Source: Blautia hydrogenotrophica DSM 10507 (lineage in GTDB: Bacteria; Bacillota; Clostridia; Lachnospirales; Lachnospiraceae). Taken from it: a stretch of 64,000 nucleotides of DNA. The stretch spans positions 2,294,001 to 2,358,000 of the forward strand of contig NZ_CP136423.1 of assembly GCF_034356035.1 (NCBI RefSeq), in the 5' to 3' direction. Below the pieces are notes generated by a model. It was not told the origin of the DNA. It saw only the letters and a list, made by a program, of their open reading frames with translations, and did no database searches. Positions 45,978 to 53,443 of the stretch are shown here, piece by piece (position 1 is the first letter of the stretch; each line of letters begins with the position of its first letter). The position numbers and the translations under genes were made by a program.

Positions 45978-46575
45978 TGATTGCCTCCATTTTTCTAATT
46001 GAAACTTCATAGGTTGTCATAACTTTCATGTTTTCATCAGGGATTTTTTTTACATACTGCCTGCTTTGAATTCTTCCATAAACACGTAACTTACTTCCGA
46101 CTCCCAGCATACTCGCACAGTGAGCAGTATCTCCCCAGCAAATGCAAGGAATACAAGATGTTCTTTTTTCGGTTCTCGGAACAATAAGGAAAATATCTGT
46201 AATGAATTTTCCTTTCGGTGTTTCACGATATACTGGTTTTTTACCTATATATCCAGTTATAATCACTTCGTTTTCTTGGATATCCTTTTCTGAAAGGCAT
46301 AGCTCTTTTACAAATGCTTTTACAATTAAATGTTTTCCTTTTGTATCGAGTAAGTTATAAGAACGTAAATCTCCATATATTAGTGCGGATGCATTTTGGT
46401 AGTCTTCCTTTGCGTTAACTAATTTTTCTGTTATTAATATGGGGACTTCATCATATATTCCGCTTTTTCTCCTGGTTAAAATGACATTTTTGTAGAATCT
46501 TTCCCCATAAGCTGTATGATCGTATTCAAATTCTTTTTGCAATTTTCCTGCAACGATTACTTTGTTAATTTCCAT
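45958..46575 (-). CDS. Tandem OB-fold single-strand DNA-binding protein
   Basis: 205 residues from MEINKVIVAGKLQKEF. Two OB/SSB-like units: ~1-93 (INKVIVAGKLQKEFEYDH) and ~97-195 (ENEVIITGYIGKKPVYRETP, FLIVPRTEKRTSCIPCICWG, GSKLRVYGRIQSRQY). Resembles a doubled PriB/SSB domain. Works with RecT/ATPase genes downstream. Confidence 0.7.
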   Translation of the reverse strand: MEINKVIVAGKLQKEFEYDHTAYGERFYKNVILTRRKSGIYDEVPILITEKLVNAKEDYQNASALIYGDLRSYNLLDTKGKHLIVKAFVKELCLSEKDIQENEVIITGYIGKKPVYRETPKGKFITDIFLIVPRTEKRTSCIPCICWGDTAHCASMLGVGSKLRVYGRIQSRQYVKKIPDENMKVMTTYEVSIRKMEAINENSNS

Positions 46576-46753
46576 TTTTCTCTCCACTTTTGTCAATTTT
46601 GATTAATGCCATTACTCCAAACACACTTGATATCGCAATATTAATGAGAGCTATATCAACAATGTCTAATTGTGTAAATACCCACAAAGTTATAAAGATC
46701 ATTACCCAAATTCCTATTTGTGATAACATCACAAGAAAGTATATAAATTTCAT
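46565..46753 (-). CDS. 62-residue membrane protein
   Basis: Two hydrophobic helices (IYFLVMLSQIGIWVMIFITL and IALINIAISSVFGVMALI) and a charged tail KIDKSGEKNGN. The first small RNA gene of this prophage (46822-46895) lies just upstream on the opposite strand. Function unknown. Confidence 0.6.
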   Translation of the reverse strand: MKFIYFLVMLSQIGIWVMIFITLWVFTQLDIVDIALINIAISSVFGVMALIKIDKSGEKNGN

Positions 46754-46785
46754 TTTCCAGTTTCCTTTTTGTCAATTAAGTTTCT

Positions 46786-46815
46786 CTTGCTAAAAACCGA
46801 AAGATAAACTACAAT
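46786..46815 (+). promoter_or_regulatory. Promoter of small RNA copy 1
   Basis: TTGCTA (46786-46791), 18-nt spacer, TACAAT (46810-46815); hairpin A begins 7 nt later, exactly as in copy 2. Confidence 0.5.
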
Positions 46816-46821
46816 ATTTAT

Positions 46822-46895
46822 GATTATAGTAAGTCCATCTTACTGTGGCCGGGGTTACTGATCTGTCACATCGGTATCCCCGCTTTTATATTTTC
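46822..46895 (+). ncRNA. Two-hairpin small RNA, copy 1
   Basis: Hairpin A: GATTATAGTAAG (46822-46833) with CTTACTGTGGCC (46839-46850). Hairpin B: GGGGTTACTGAT (46851-46862) with ATCGGTATCCCC (46870-46881), then the T-rich tail GCTTTTATATTTTC. Odd pairs are mostly G-U on the + strand and would be A-C on the minus strand, so the RNA is read rightwards, opposite to the operon. Homologous to 47646-47715 with compensatory changes. Target unknown. Confidence 0.55.
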
Positions 46896-46923
46896 TGCTA
46901 TATAATAGGAAGAAACTTTTATT

Positions 46924-47097
46924 TCAGATTGCATATACATTCCTAGTGTCGCTATCATATTTAAGTATTAAGGTATCTCCGTTGCTATCTGTTACAAAAG
47001 CTTCTCTGGAATCTGTAAATTTGATATCGAGGTTGCAGATTCCAAAATGATTTTCAATCCAATTCATAATTGCTAACTGTGCTATTGTTTTAGGCAT
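46924..47097 (-). CDS. Small hypothetical phage protein
   Basis: 57 residues from MPKTIAQLAIMNWIENHFG (47097; AAAGGAGAAAAG upstream). Beta-rich second half (REAFVTDSNGDTLILKYD). Role unknown. Confidence 0.6.
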   Translation of the reverse strand: MPKTIAQLAIMNWIENHFGICNLDIKFTDSREAFVTDSNGDTLILKYDSDTRNVYAI

Positions 47098-47365
47098 ATT
47101 CTTTTCTCCTTTGTTCATTATTTTTCAACCATGCTGGAAGCGCATATGTATCTATTGCTTCATGGATAGCGTATAAAAATTCCGGTCTTGCATATTCAAG
47201 TCCAAAAGCTCCTGATTCGCGCATGGCCATATTGTATACATCTTCATATACCTTTTCTTCTTCGGTAGAATCGGCAATACCAGATATACTTTTTACTTTT
47301 CTTTCGATGTGGCACATGATTTCGCATTTTTCTTTAACGCTTAATACTTTTACTACTTCAATCAT
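47090..47365 (-). CDS. Hypothetical phage protein
   Basis: 91 residues. GGAGGA stands directly before the ATG at 47374 but 9 nt before the ATG at 47365, so the latter start (MIEVVKVLSVKEKC) is preferred. Helical, ends PAWLKNNEQRRKEYA. Not recognised. Confidence 0.55.
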   Translation of the reverse strand: MIEVVKVLSVKEKCEIMCHIERKVKSISGIADSTEEEKVYEDVYNMAMRESGAFGLEYARPEFLYAIHEAIDTYALPAWLKNNEQRRKEYA

Positions 47366-47367
47366 TT

Positions 47368-47583
47368 TTACCATTCCTCCATTTTCTTTTCCGCTTTATT
47401 TAAGAGTCCAATAGTCAGGGCCATAAAGACTATGGCTATAGTTAGACACGTAATAATAAAGTTCTTAGTTCTAATAAGACGTCCGGCATCCGCAAGTGTT
47501 TCTGTGGTCAGCTTTCGATCTTTCACATATTTTTCTTCCCACTGTTTCCATGTATTAATGGAATGATTTTCTTTTTTCTTCAT
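47368..47583 (-). CDS. 71-residue single-span membrane protein
   Basis: Start MKKKENHSINTWKQWEEKYV (47583) with AAGGAGG. A charged N-terminal helix and one membrane segment (FIITCLTIAIVFMALTIGLL, ~43-62). The promoter of small RNA copy 2 lies just upstream and diverges from it. Confidence 0.6.
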   Translation of the reverse strand: MKKKENHSINTWKQWEEKYVKDRKLTTETLADAGRLIRTKNFIITCLTIAIVFMALTIGLLNKAEKKMEEW

Positions 47584-47609
47584 AAAAAATATCCTCCTTG
47601 AATTTGTTC

Positions 47610-47639
47610 TTGCCAAAATCAAGAGGACTATGGTAATAT
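47610..47639 (+). promoter_or_regulatory. Promoter of small RNA copy 2
   Basis: TTGCCA (47610-47615), 18-nt spacer, TAATAT (47634-47639); the hairpin begins 7 nt on. GACTATGGTAA occurs twice 20 bp apart (47626 and 47646), the first over the -10. Confidence 0.5.
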
Positions 47640-47645
47640 ACTCTT

Positions 47646-47715
47646 GACTATGGTAAGCGCTGTTTACTGTAGTCACGGGGTTATCTGTGGTCTAGACAGG
47701 TAGCCCCATCTTTAT
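47646..47715 (+). ncRNA. Two-hairpin small RNA, copy 2
   Basis: Hairpin A: GACTATGGTAAG (47646-47657) with TTTACTGTAGTC (47663-47674), all 12 positions paired on the + strand including G-U pairs. Hairpin B: GGGGTTATCTGT (47677-47688) with ACAGGTAGCCCC (47696-47707), fully paired; then ATCTTTATATATT. Same layout as copy 1. The tail overlaps the stop codon of the opposite ORF6N gene. Confidence 0.58.
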
Positions 47716-48422
47716 ATATTAATTTTCGCATTACATTCCTTAATTGCCATTCTCGTATTGCTGCATGGTGTCCAATTCCGTATGTAGTCAACCGCATCAT
47801 CAAATCGTAATCGAGGAATGTTATTCCTAGAATTGACATGGAAGTAATCTTTCACGTCCCGATTGCATTCAGAAAATACTTTCTTGCTGATTTCGTGGTA
47901 TGCAGTACTGTCCTTACCTCCAAGTGATTCAATAACAACTGCTGCGACTTCCTTTTCGAGAACCCTTTGTTGTCCATAATCAATATTCATGGTGTTTTCC
48001 AATCTGGAAATTCTTTCTTCATGCCCGTCTAACATTCCAAGCTGAACCCTCATCATTTCCTCCGGTGTCATTCTCCTATTCACCCTGAAATACGAATCGA
48101 CAAGCTGCCTTTGAACCGTCCACGCCAAATCATCGGTGAAGGACTTGACAAGCATAAGATAACCTGATTCAGTTATGAACACCTTGTCCATAAAATCGCT
48201 GTCGGATATAGCTATTATGTGGCTTTTCCGAATTTCGGAATTGCTTACAATAAAATAATCCTCTCCTTTTATGAAACGTTTTTTGTTATCGAGGAATCTT
48301 TTATTCGCTGTTCCATCTGGTCTTTCATGGACCGTATCAATATCTTTAAATGTGACAACCCTTTTCCCCTTGTATGTTTTTACTGAAATCTCATGATTTC
48401 CAATTTTCTGTAACTCTCCCAT
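47712..48422 (-). CDS. ORF6N/ORF6C antirepressor-like protein
   Basis: 236 residues. ORF6N domain (VVTFKDIDTVHERPDGTANKRF ... ITESGYLMLVKSF, ~15-105) and a C-terminal ORF6C-like domain (EVAAVVIESLGGKD ... FSECNRDVKDYFHVNSRNN). Such proteins relieve repressor control or regulate early genes. GGGGAAAGAG before the ATG. Confidence 0.78.
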   Translation of the reverse strand: MGELQKIGNHEISVKTYKGKRVVTFKDIDTVHERPDGTANKRFLDNKKRFIKGEDYFIVSNSEIRKSHIIAISDSDFMDKVFITESGYLMLVKSFTDDLAWTVQRQLVDSYFRVNRRMTPEEMMRVQLGMLDGHEERISRLENTMNIDYGQQRVLEKEVAAVVIESLGGKDSTAYHEISKKVFSECNRDVKDYFHVNSRNNIPRLRFDDAVDYIRNWTPCSNTRMAIKECNAKINI

Positions 48423-48997
48423 TCTCTTTCCCCTTTCTTCCTTAATTTAATAATCTCTTTTCTCTTGAGTAACTCCTGAATAGTCTTTTGAACCTCCAGA
48501 ACTGCTAGAGCCAAAAGTTCTTTGCCTTGTGGCACATGGTTCTAAATAACTTCTTTCATGGCGTTTTCCAATTTTGTAAGCCTCTCGTCTGCTTCTACCT
48601 GTTTCTGGTCTAGCATCAGGATGGCCTTCAATTCCTTTGACATATTCTGTATCTGATAACCGCCGGTCTTCCGTATTGATGGGATAATTTCATCAGCGAC
48701 CTTAGCTTGGAATTTCTCCGAAACTTCATTTTTAGCTTTCATTGCAAGGCGGTAGAATATGTTTTCTGGAATAAATTCGGGGCAATCTTCCTGATAACAA
48801 GAGCCGTTGCGGGAAGTTGCAACGCCCAAATCTTTCAAATATCCATGAACCACATTCCATCGAACAACCTCGTTACCGCTTTTAGCAATAAAAGTAAATC
48901 CAAGCCCCCTTGCTACCGCCTCCAGCTTTAAATAAGCCGTTCCATCTTTCTCATAGCACTCAACGCCACCAATATTTAAAATCTGTAACTCATTCAC
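48380..48997 (-). pseudogene. BRO-type antirepressor cut by an in-frame TAG
   Basis: GTG start at 48997 (AGAGGTGAG upstream). BRO-N domain (YLKLEAVARGLGFTF, EDCPEFIPENIFYRLAMKAK, VADEIIPSIRKTGGYQI) up to KLENAMKEVI, then TAG (48542-48544). The same frame continues NHVPQGKELLALAVLEVQKT, the well-known link to the KilAC part of antirepressors, to 48380, so the TAG likely arose from CAG. The 151-residue BRO-N product may persist. Confidence 0.75.
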
Positions 48998-49043
48998 TTT
49001 CTCACCTCTTTCTGATATAATCACCTCATAGGAGGTATTTTCC

Positions 49044-49373
49044 ATGTTAGATAAAAAATCTTATAAGCTACTTAAAAAATTATCCAAAGTTCCTTTTTTA
49101 ACCTATTCTGAAATCAACGGTGTTCTTAAAACAAATACCAACTTTGAACATGAGATCAATGAATACACGCAACATTTATGTACTCTTGGCTATATCCAGC
49201 CGCATTCGTCTGGCGTGAAAGGGGATTTTAATTCCGATATATATGACGGATACGAAATCAACCTTAACGGGCAAGGTTATGTAGATGATAAGCAAGAAAA
49301 GTTCTGGCAGTTCTTGATACCATACTGTATTACTACCCTAGTTGCCATCATTGCTCTCTTTGTAGCAGCCTAA
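49044..49373 (+). CDS. Membrane-anchored phage protein of unknown function
   Basis: 109 residues on the + strand, AGGAGG 9 nt before the ATG. N-terminal winged-helix-like segment (KKLSKVPFLTYSEINGVLKT) and a C-terminal membrane span (FLIPYCITTLVAIIALFVAA). Divergent from the BRO gene and in the same direction as the repressor, so possibly lysogeny-expressed. 3' end overlaps the opposite gene by 36 bp. Confidence 0.6.
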   Translation: MLDKKSYKLLKKLSKVPFLTYSEINGVLKTNTNFEHEINEYTQHLCTLGYIQPHSSGVKGDFNSDIYDGYEINLNGQGYVDDKQEKFWQFLIPYCITTLVAIIALFVAA

Positions 49374-49700
49374 GAATTTTTCGTCCATATGGCATCTTCT
49401 CCACCATGCTTCAAATTTTTCTTCGCTGCAACCGAGATTTTTAGTGTGGAGGTGATGGTAATATTCTTTTGCCGTTAGACAAGACTGCAAATTCCATTGG
49501 ACTTGTTGCAAATACTGTTTCTTTGTTCTTCTTTTCATCAGCTTATGCCACCAATGAATGTTGTACCTTGGCAAGTCATCAAAATCCTCACAAGGCTTTT
49601 CTCCCAACCTGTCATCCCATCTCCATCCATTTACGTTGTCAAGCATTTCGCAGATTTCTTCTTTTGAATACTTCTCTGCTATTTCTTTTTGGTATTGCAA
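49338..49700 (-). CDS. Hypothetical phage protein
   Basis: 120 residues; TTG start at 49700 chosen for the AAGGAGAAG just upstream. Trp-rich, KWRxD-like composition (NGWRWDDRLGEKPCEDFDDLP, KFEAWWRRCHMDEKF). Not recognised. Second gene of the leftward early operon. Confidence 0.55.
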   Translation of the reverse strand: MQYQKEIAEKYSKEEICEMLDNVNGWRWDDRLGEKPCEDFDDLPRYNIHWWHKLMKRRTKKQYLQQVQWNLQSCLTAKEYYHHLHTKNLGCSEEKFEAWWRRCHMDEKFLGCYKESNDGN

Positions 49701-49727
49701 TAGTTCTTCTCCTTTTAATCCTATTTT

Positions 49728-49943
49728 TTAGGATTCTCTTTGCACAAAAATAAAGTCCATAGGGATACCTGAAAGATTGCTGATTGCTCGTAACTCACTT
49801 AAATCAGGCTCAGTTTTACCACTTTCCCAATTTGTAATTGTCGCAAGCGAAACTCCTATTTTCTCAGCAAATTCTCTCTGGCTAAGACCTGCATTTACTC
49901 TACATGCAGCTATGCAAATTCTCGGAATTGTGTTATTCAACAT
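49728..49943 (-). CDS. Cro-like XRE regulator
   Basis: 71 residues, a single XRE helix-turn-helix (AACRVNAGLSQREFAEKIGVSLATITNWESGKTEPDL). First gene of the early operon, facing away from the S24 repressor, the standard Cro position. AGGAGG upstream and promoter at 49968-49996. Confidence 0.85.
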   Translation of the reverse strand: MLNNTIPRICIAACRVNAGLSQREFAEKIGVSLATITNWESGKTEPDLSELRAISNLSGIPMDFIFVQRES

Positions 49944-49967
49944 ACTGTACCTCCTTTCTGTGGATAC

Positions 49968-49996
49968 AGTATAATCCTATATTTTCGGATTGTCAA
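49968..49996 (-). promoter_or_regulatory. Early (lytic) promoter
   Basis: Minus strand: TTGACA (49996-49991), 17-nt spacer, TATACT (49973-49968). An operator-like TTTCGGATT lies within the spacer. Confidence 0.75.
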
Positions 49997-50053
49997 TATA
50001 AAATTTAATTTTTTCGGATTTTAATTGAATTATTTCGGATTTTATGATATTAT
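49983..50053. promoter_or_regulatory. Lysogeny operators and repressor promoter
   Basis: TTTCGGATT occurs three times: 49983-49991, 50012-50020, 50033-50041, spaced 29 and 21 bp. The repressor promoter on the + strand is TTGAAT (50025-50030), 17 nt, TATTAT (50048-50053), with the third repeat in its spacer. Repressor and Cro-like protein are the expected ligands. Confidence 0.65.
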
Positions 50054-50087
50054 ATCCATATCGAAAATGAAAGAAAGGACGGTTTTT

Positions 50088-50750
50088 ATGAAAAAAAGCG
50101 CACCGAATGATAACTTACAAAAAAGAATATTCGCAAAGAATCTAAATTTCTATATAAGTAAAAGTAACAAACAGCAGAATGAAGTCGCAAAAGATTTAGG
50201 ATTTCCACCGACTACTTTTAATACATGGTGTGTGGGAAAGGTAATGCCAAAAATGGGAAAAGTACAGGCGTTGGCAGATTACTTCGGAGTATTGAAATCA
50301 GACTTGTTGGAAGATAAAAACAAAGATGATTCACTACACATTTCCAATATCTTCCCGATCACCACTCACAAACTTCCGATGCTCGGAGAAATAGCCTGTG
50401 GAAAACCTATATTTATGGACGAAAATAGAGATAATTATACCATGATCGGCTCTAACGTGAAAGCCGACTTTTGCTTAAAAGCAAAGGGGGATTCCATGGT
50501 CAATGCCAGAATTATGGATGGAGATATTGTATTCATTAGAAGCCAGCCAGAAGTGGAAAACGGAGAAATTGCCGCCGTTGCTATTGATGATGAGGCAACT
50601 TTAAAACGATTCTATAGAGATGAAATTACTCAAACTGTTACGCTGATCTCTGAAAACCCAATATATGCACCCATGGTATTCACAAAAGAATGTCAAAAAA
50701 ATGTCTATATTTTGGGTAAAGCAGTTGCTTTTCAAAGCGATGTGAAGTGA
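50088..50750 (+). CDS. LexA/CI-type repressor with S24 peptidase domain
   Basis: 220 residues from MKKSAPNDNLQKR (GAAAGGAC upstream). XRE DNA-binding domain (~18-70, QQNEVAKDLGFPPTTFNTWC), then an S24 latent protease: Ser in KGDSMVNARI (~140), Lys in EATLKRFYR (~180), cleavage region likely EIACGKPI (~108-115), an Ala/Cys-Gly site. RecA-stimulated self-cleavage would induce the prophage. Confidence 0.9.
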   Translation: MKKSAPNDNLQKRIFAKNLNFYISKSNKQQNEVAKDLGFPPTTFNTWCVGKVMPKMGKVQALADYFGVLKSDLLEDKNKDDSLHISNIFPITTHKLPMLGEIACGKPIFMDENRDNYTMIGSNVKADFCLKAKGDSMVNARIMDGDIVFIRSQPEVENGEIAAVAIDDEATLKRFYRDEITQTVTLISENPIYAPMVFTKECQKNVYILGKAVAFQSDVK

Positions 50751-50783
50751 TTTTAACTTAAAATTCTAGTTTATTTGATTATA

Positions 50784-50818
50784 AAAACCGCCCCCTTAAA
50801 TTTATGAGGGGCGGTTTT
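50784..50818. terminator. Bidirectional terminator after the repressor
   Basis: 11-bp stem AAAACCGCCCC (50784-50794)/GGGGCGGTTTT (50808-50818); T runs on both strands. Confidence 0.8.
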
Positions 50819-50879
50819 CGTATAAAAGCTGAAAAAAAACGAAAGCATCTATATTGTAACAAAAAATTATTAAGATTCA

Positions 50880-50990
50880 AAGCCCCTATAAAAACAGGGG
50901 CTTGTGTGATTATGTGACTTAAATCCGACGCAGCTCTTTGGCAATGTTTAAACGTCGGTACAGTCCTCAAAAAATACGTCCGTAACGACA
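50880..50990 (-). ncRNA. Candidate ~110-nt RNA between endolysin and repressor
   Basis: Minus strand: extended -10 TGGTAAAAT (ATTTTA at 50998-51003 on +), a CCGACG/CGTCGG stem (about 50927-50960), and an end hairpin AAGCCCCT/AGGGGCTT (50880-50887 with 50896-50903). No ribosome site or plausible protein. Could also be just the late-operon 3' region. Confidence 0.4.
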
Positions 50991-51056
50991 CATTCTTATT
51001 TTACCATATTTTGGCATTATATTCATAAAAAAATATCGACATATATCGACTATCAT

Positions 51057-52916
51057 CTACACCCTTTTAATGCTATCAGCCCAAGCATACCCTATGTACT
51101 GATCGGCCACACAGACCTTGTACCAGTTGTCCTCATAACCATCCCGGCCCAGGATATCCACACGATTTCCTTTGACAAGCTTCGGCCACCCAGTAATCGC
51201 ATCCGAGGCCTTCTTCGGCTTCAGGTGAACCACACAGGTCTTCTGCACCTCGCCCACAAACCGAACAAAGCCCTGCTCTGTGAGGTTATCTTTATAGCTC
51301 TCTGCATCCACGGGCTTGACGCTGTCCGCCCAGACATAACCGATATGCTCATCCGCAACGCAGACCTTGTACCAGCCGCTTTGATAACCATAACGGCCTA
51401 AGACATCCACCAGGTTTCCTTTGGACAATTTCGGATATCCCATAATCGCAGGAGAGGCTTTCTTGGCAGCCTCATGGACCACACAAGTATTCTGTACTTC
51501 GCCTACAAATCTGGCAAACCCTTTTTGTGTCTGTCCTATCTTCTTTATCTCTGCATCCAGCTTCGCTTGCGTTGCAGGTCCCGCATTTCCGTCCTGTACC
51601 AGGCCATAGTCGCCCTGAAACTCCTGGGTTGCTTCCTTGGTAGCTGGACCGAAGTCCCCATCCGCTCCGTTCTTTCCGCAATCATAACCAATCGAGATCA
51701 GATTCTTTTGGTAGACTCTCACCGCCTCTCCCTGGTCTCCTTCGCATAGGAAATCCTTAGTCGGTGTTTCGGAGCTGCCAGATGTTACAATATAATCAAT
51801 CCATACATAGCCATCAATCCCCGAATAATTCCGGGTGTAGACTTTGTCGGCCACACAGCCTCCGTTTGCCTCTACGTTATTCAACCCACCTTTTGAGGTA
51901 TTCCCTTCGTTGGTGTAAATTTGAGTGGAAGTAACTTTCGTCACCCTGCCGATGTGGGCTCCGTTACGGAAGATTACCAGTGCTCCAAGCTTTGGCTCGC
52001 TATGCCAGGTTCTTTTGGATTTTGCATGGTTTTTGATACTGTTGCAGTTGTAGAAACCGCCTCCCATAATCTCTAAAGCCCTGGACAGACCAAAGATTTT
52101 TACACAAATCCAGAACTGGTACACGGCGCACCACGGCTGCCCCTGGCATCCAGGCTGTCCCCAGGCATTTACATCCCGGGCATACTTGGTATAATTCCCA
52201 TAGCCAGCGTTGCCGGTCTTGCTGTCTAAATTACTTTCCGATGCTTTTTCCAGATATCCAGACTCCGCCGCCATCAATTCCGCTGTTTTACTCCACAAGT
52301 CTTCCGCCACGTTCGTTTCCTCCTTTTCGCCGTAATAATAGTTCATGTCCACGTTGCCTTGGATTCCTGCAACCCTCCCACTACTGGTATACTGTTGATA
52401 GAGGCAAGGGTAATCCGGCCCGCCCGTGTAATCCGCCAGCCACAGCGGATATTTGTTCAGGACATCTTGGCGATACCAGTTTGTATAGTAGTCCCCATTA
52501 GTGTAAATACCAGTGTTGTAACCTCTTTTTTTGAAGAAATCGCAAAATGTCTGGGTAAACAGATTGCACTCATTGGGGCCAAGATTCACTCCTTTTTTGG
52601 CTGCGTTGGAGACGGTGTCATACTCAAAGTCCGCCCATACATAGATAGTTTTCGGCAGCCCCGCCTTTTCGATGTTAGCTAGACAGCTTTCCGCCTCTGC
52701 GATCACATCCTGGTTATTTAAAGCGTATAGGAGATGGTACACGCCATGGATGGGTACCTGGTTATTTTTGCACCCCTCTACATTTCGGAAAAAGTACTTA
52801 TCCGCTGCTTTCCGGTACCCTTCCCGTAGGATTACAAAATCAATCTGAGACTTTACAGCAGCCCAGTCAATGGACTTCTGCCATTCAGATACGTCAATTC
52901 CTGTTATTTTTGCCAT
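51057..52916 (-). CDS. Three-part endolysin: GH25 lysozyme, CHAP-like amidase, PG-binding and SH3 repeats
   Basis: 619 residues. 1-200: GH25 muramidase (GIDVSEWQ, VWADFEYD near 95, DMNYYYG). ~205-380: CHAP-like cysteine amidase/endopeptidase with Cys263 (QPWCAVYQFW) and His321 (GAHIGRV). ~390-455: PG_binding_1 (LCEGDQGEAVRVYQKNL ... DGDFGPATKEATQEFQ). 465-535 and 545-619: two near-identical SH3-like repeats (FVGEVQ.TCVVH...LGR.GY...WYKVCVAD..IGYAWADS). No signal peptide, so a holin is needed, yet none is found beside it. Confidence 0.88.
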   Translation of the reverse strand: MAKITGIDVSEWQKSIDWAAVKSQIDFVILREGYRKAADKYFFRNVEGCKNNQVPIHGVYHLLYALNNQDVIAEAESCLANIEKAGLPKTIYVWADFEYDTVSNAAKKGVNLGPNECNLFTQTFCDFFKKRGYNTGIYTNGDYYTNWYRQDVLNKYPLWLADYTGGPDYPCLYQQYTSSGRVAGIQGNVDMNYYYGEKEETNVAEDLWSKTAELMAAESGYLEKASESNLDSKTGNAGYGNYTKYARDVNAWGQPGCQGQPWCAVYQFWICVKIFGLSRALEIMGGGFYNCNSIKNHAKSKRTWHSEPKLGALVIFRNGAHIGRVTKVTSTQIYTNEGNTSKGGLNNVEANGGCVADKVYTRNYSGIDGYVWIDYIVTSGSSETPTKDFLCEGDQGEAVRVYQKNLISIGYDCGKNGADGDFGPATKEATQEFQGDYGLVQDGNAGPATQAKLDAEIKKIGQTQKGFARFVGEVQNTCVVHEAAKKASPAIMGYPKLSKGNLVDVLGRYGYQSGWYKVCVADEHIGYVWADSVKPVDAESYKDNLTEQGFVRFVGEVQKTCVVHLKPKKASDAITGWPKLVKGNRVDILGRDGYEDNWYKVCVADQYIGYAWADSIKRV

Positions 52917-52930
52917 CGTTTTTCCTCCTG

Positions 52931-53443
52931 TCAGATCAAAAGTTCTTTCTGTTCGATAACCTCATCCGCTTCCAGTTCGCCTTTTAAAATTCCTTCTGCT
53001 TGCTCTTTGGTAATCTCTTTCCAGAATCGTTCATCTACTCCCATAGTACCAGGCTCCCAGGTGTTCATGATATCTTTTAAAGCGTTAATCCAGTATTTGG
53101 TGTTATGCTCCACGACATCTCCGTAGCTATACCATTCCTGGGCAATGCCGTCCCAAGGTTCCCAGGCCGGTACTGTAACCTCACCCGGCTCTGGTTCCGG
53201 TTCCCCTTTTAGCTTTTTCACCTCTTCTTCTAGTTTTGCCGCTCTGCCTTCCAGACGTTTGTAGAGTTCTGCCTCTTCCGGGGCTTCTGTCCCTGGGTTC
53301 AGGTGGGAGGTAATCATCTGGTGCAGTTCTGTACGCTGTTCGTCCGTCAAATCCCCGTTGACCCAGAGCACATCAATCTTATTTGTGATGTCTGTGACCT
53401 TAAAATCTCCTGATATGATAATACTTTTAATCATTTCATACAT
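52931..53443 (-). CDS. Tail-fibre accessory protein with carbohydrate-binding module
   Basis: 170 residues. Coiled middle (AELYKRLEGRAAKLEEEVKK), Glu/Pro-rich linker, then a CBM5/12-like module (AWEPWDGIAQEWYSYGDVVE, YWINALKDI, WKEI, ~92-145) with aromatic sugar-stacking residues. Overlaps the fibre gene by 8 bp. Either chitin/glycan-binding fibre part or chaperone. Confidence 0.65.
   Translation of the reverse strand: MYEMIKSIIISGDFKVTDITNKIDVLWVNGDLTDEQRTELHQMITSHLNPGTEAPEEAELYKRLEGRAAKLEEEVKKLKGEPEPEPGEVTVPAWEPWDGIAQEWYSYGDVVEHNTKYWINALKDIMNTWEPGTMGVDERFWKEITKEQAEGILKGELEADEVIEQKELLI

Noticed and set aside
50779..50991. 70-residue minus-strand protein between endolysin and repressor
   Set aside because: No ribosome site; it runs through two terminator-like hairpins and has unlikely composition.
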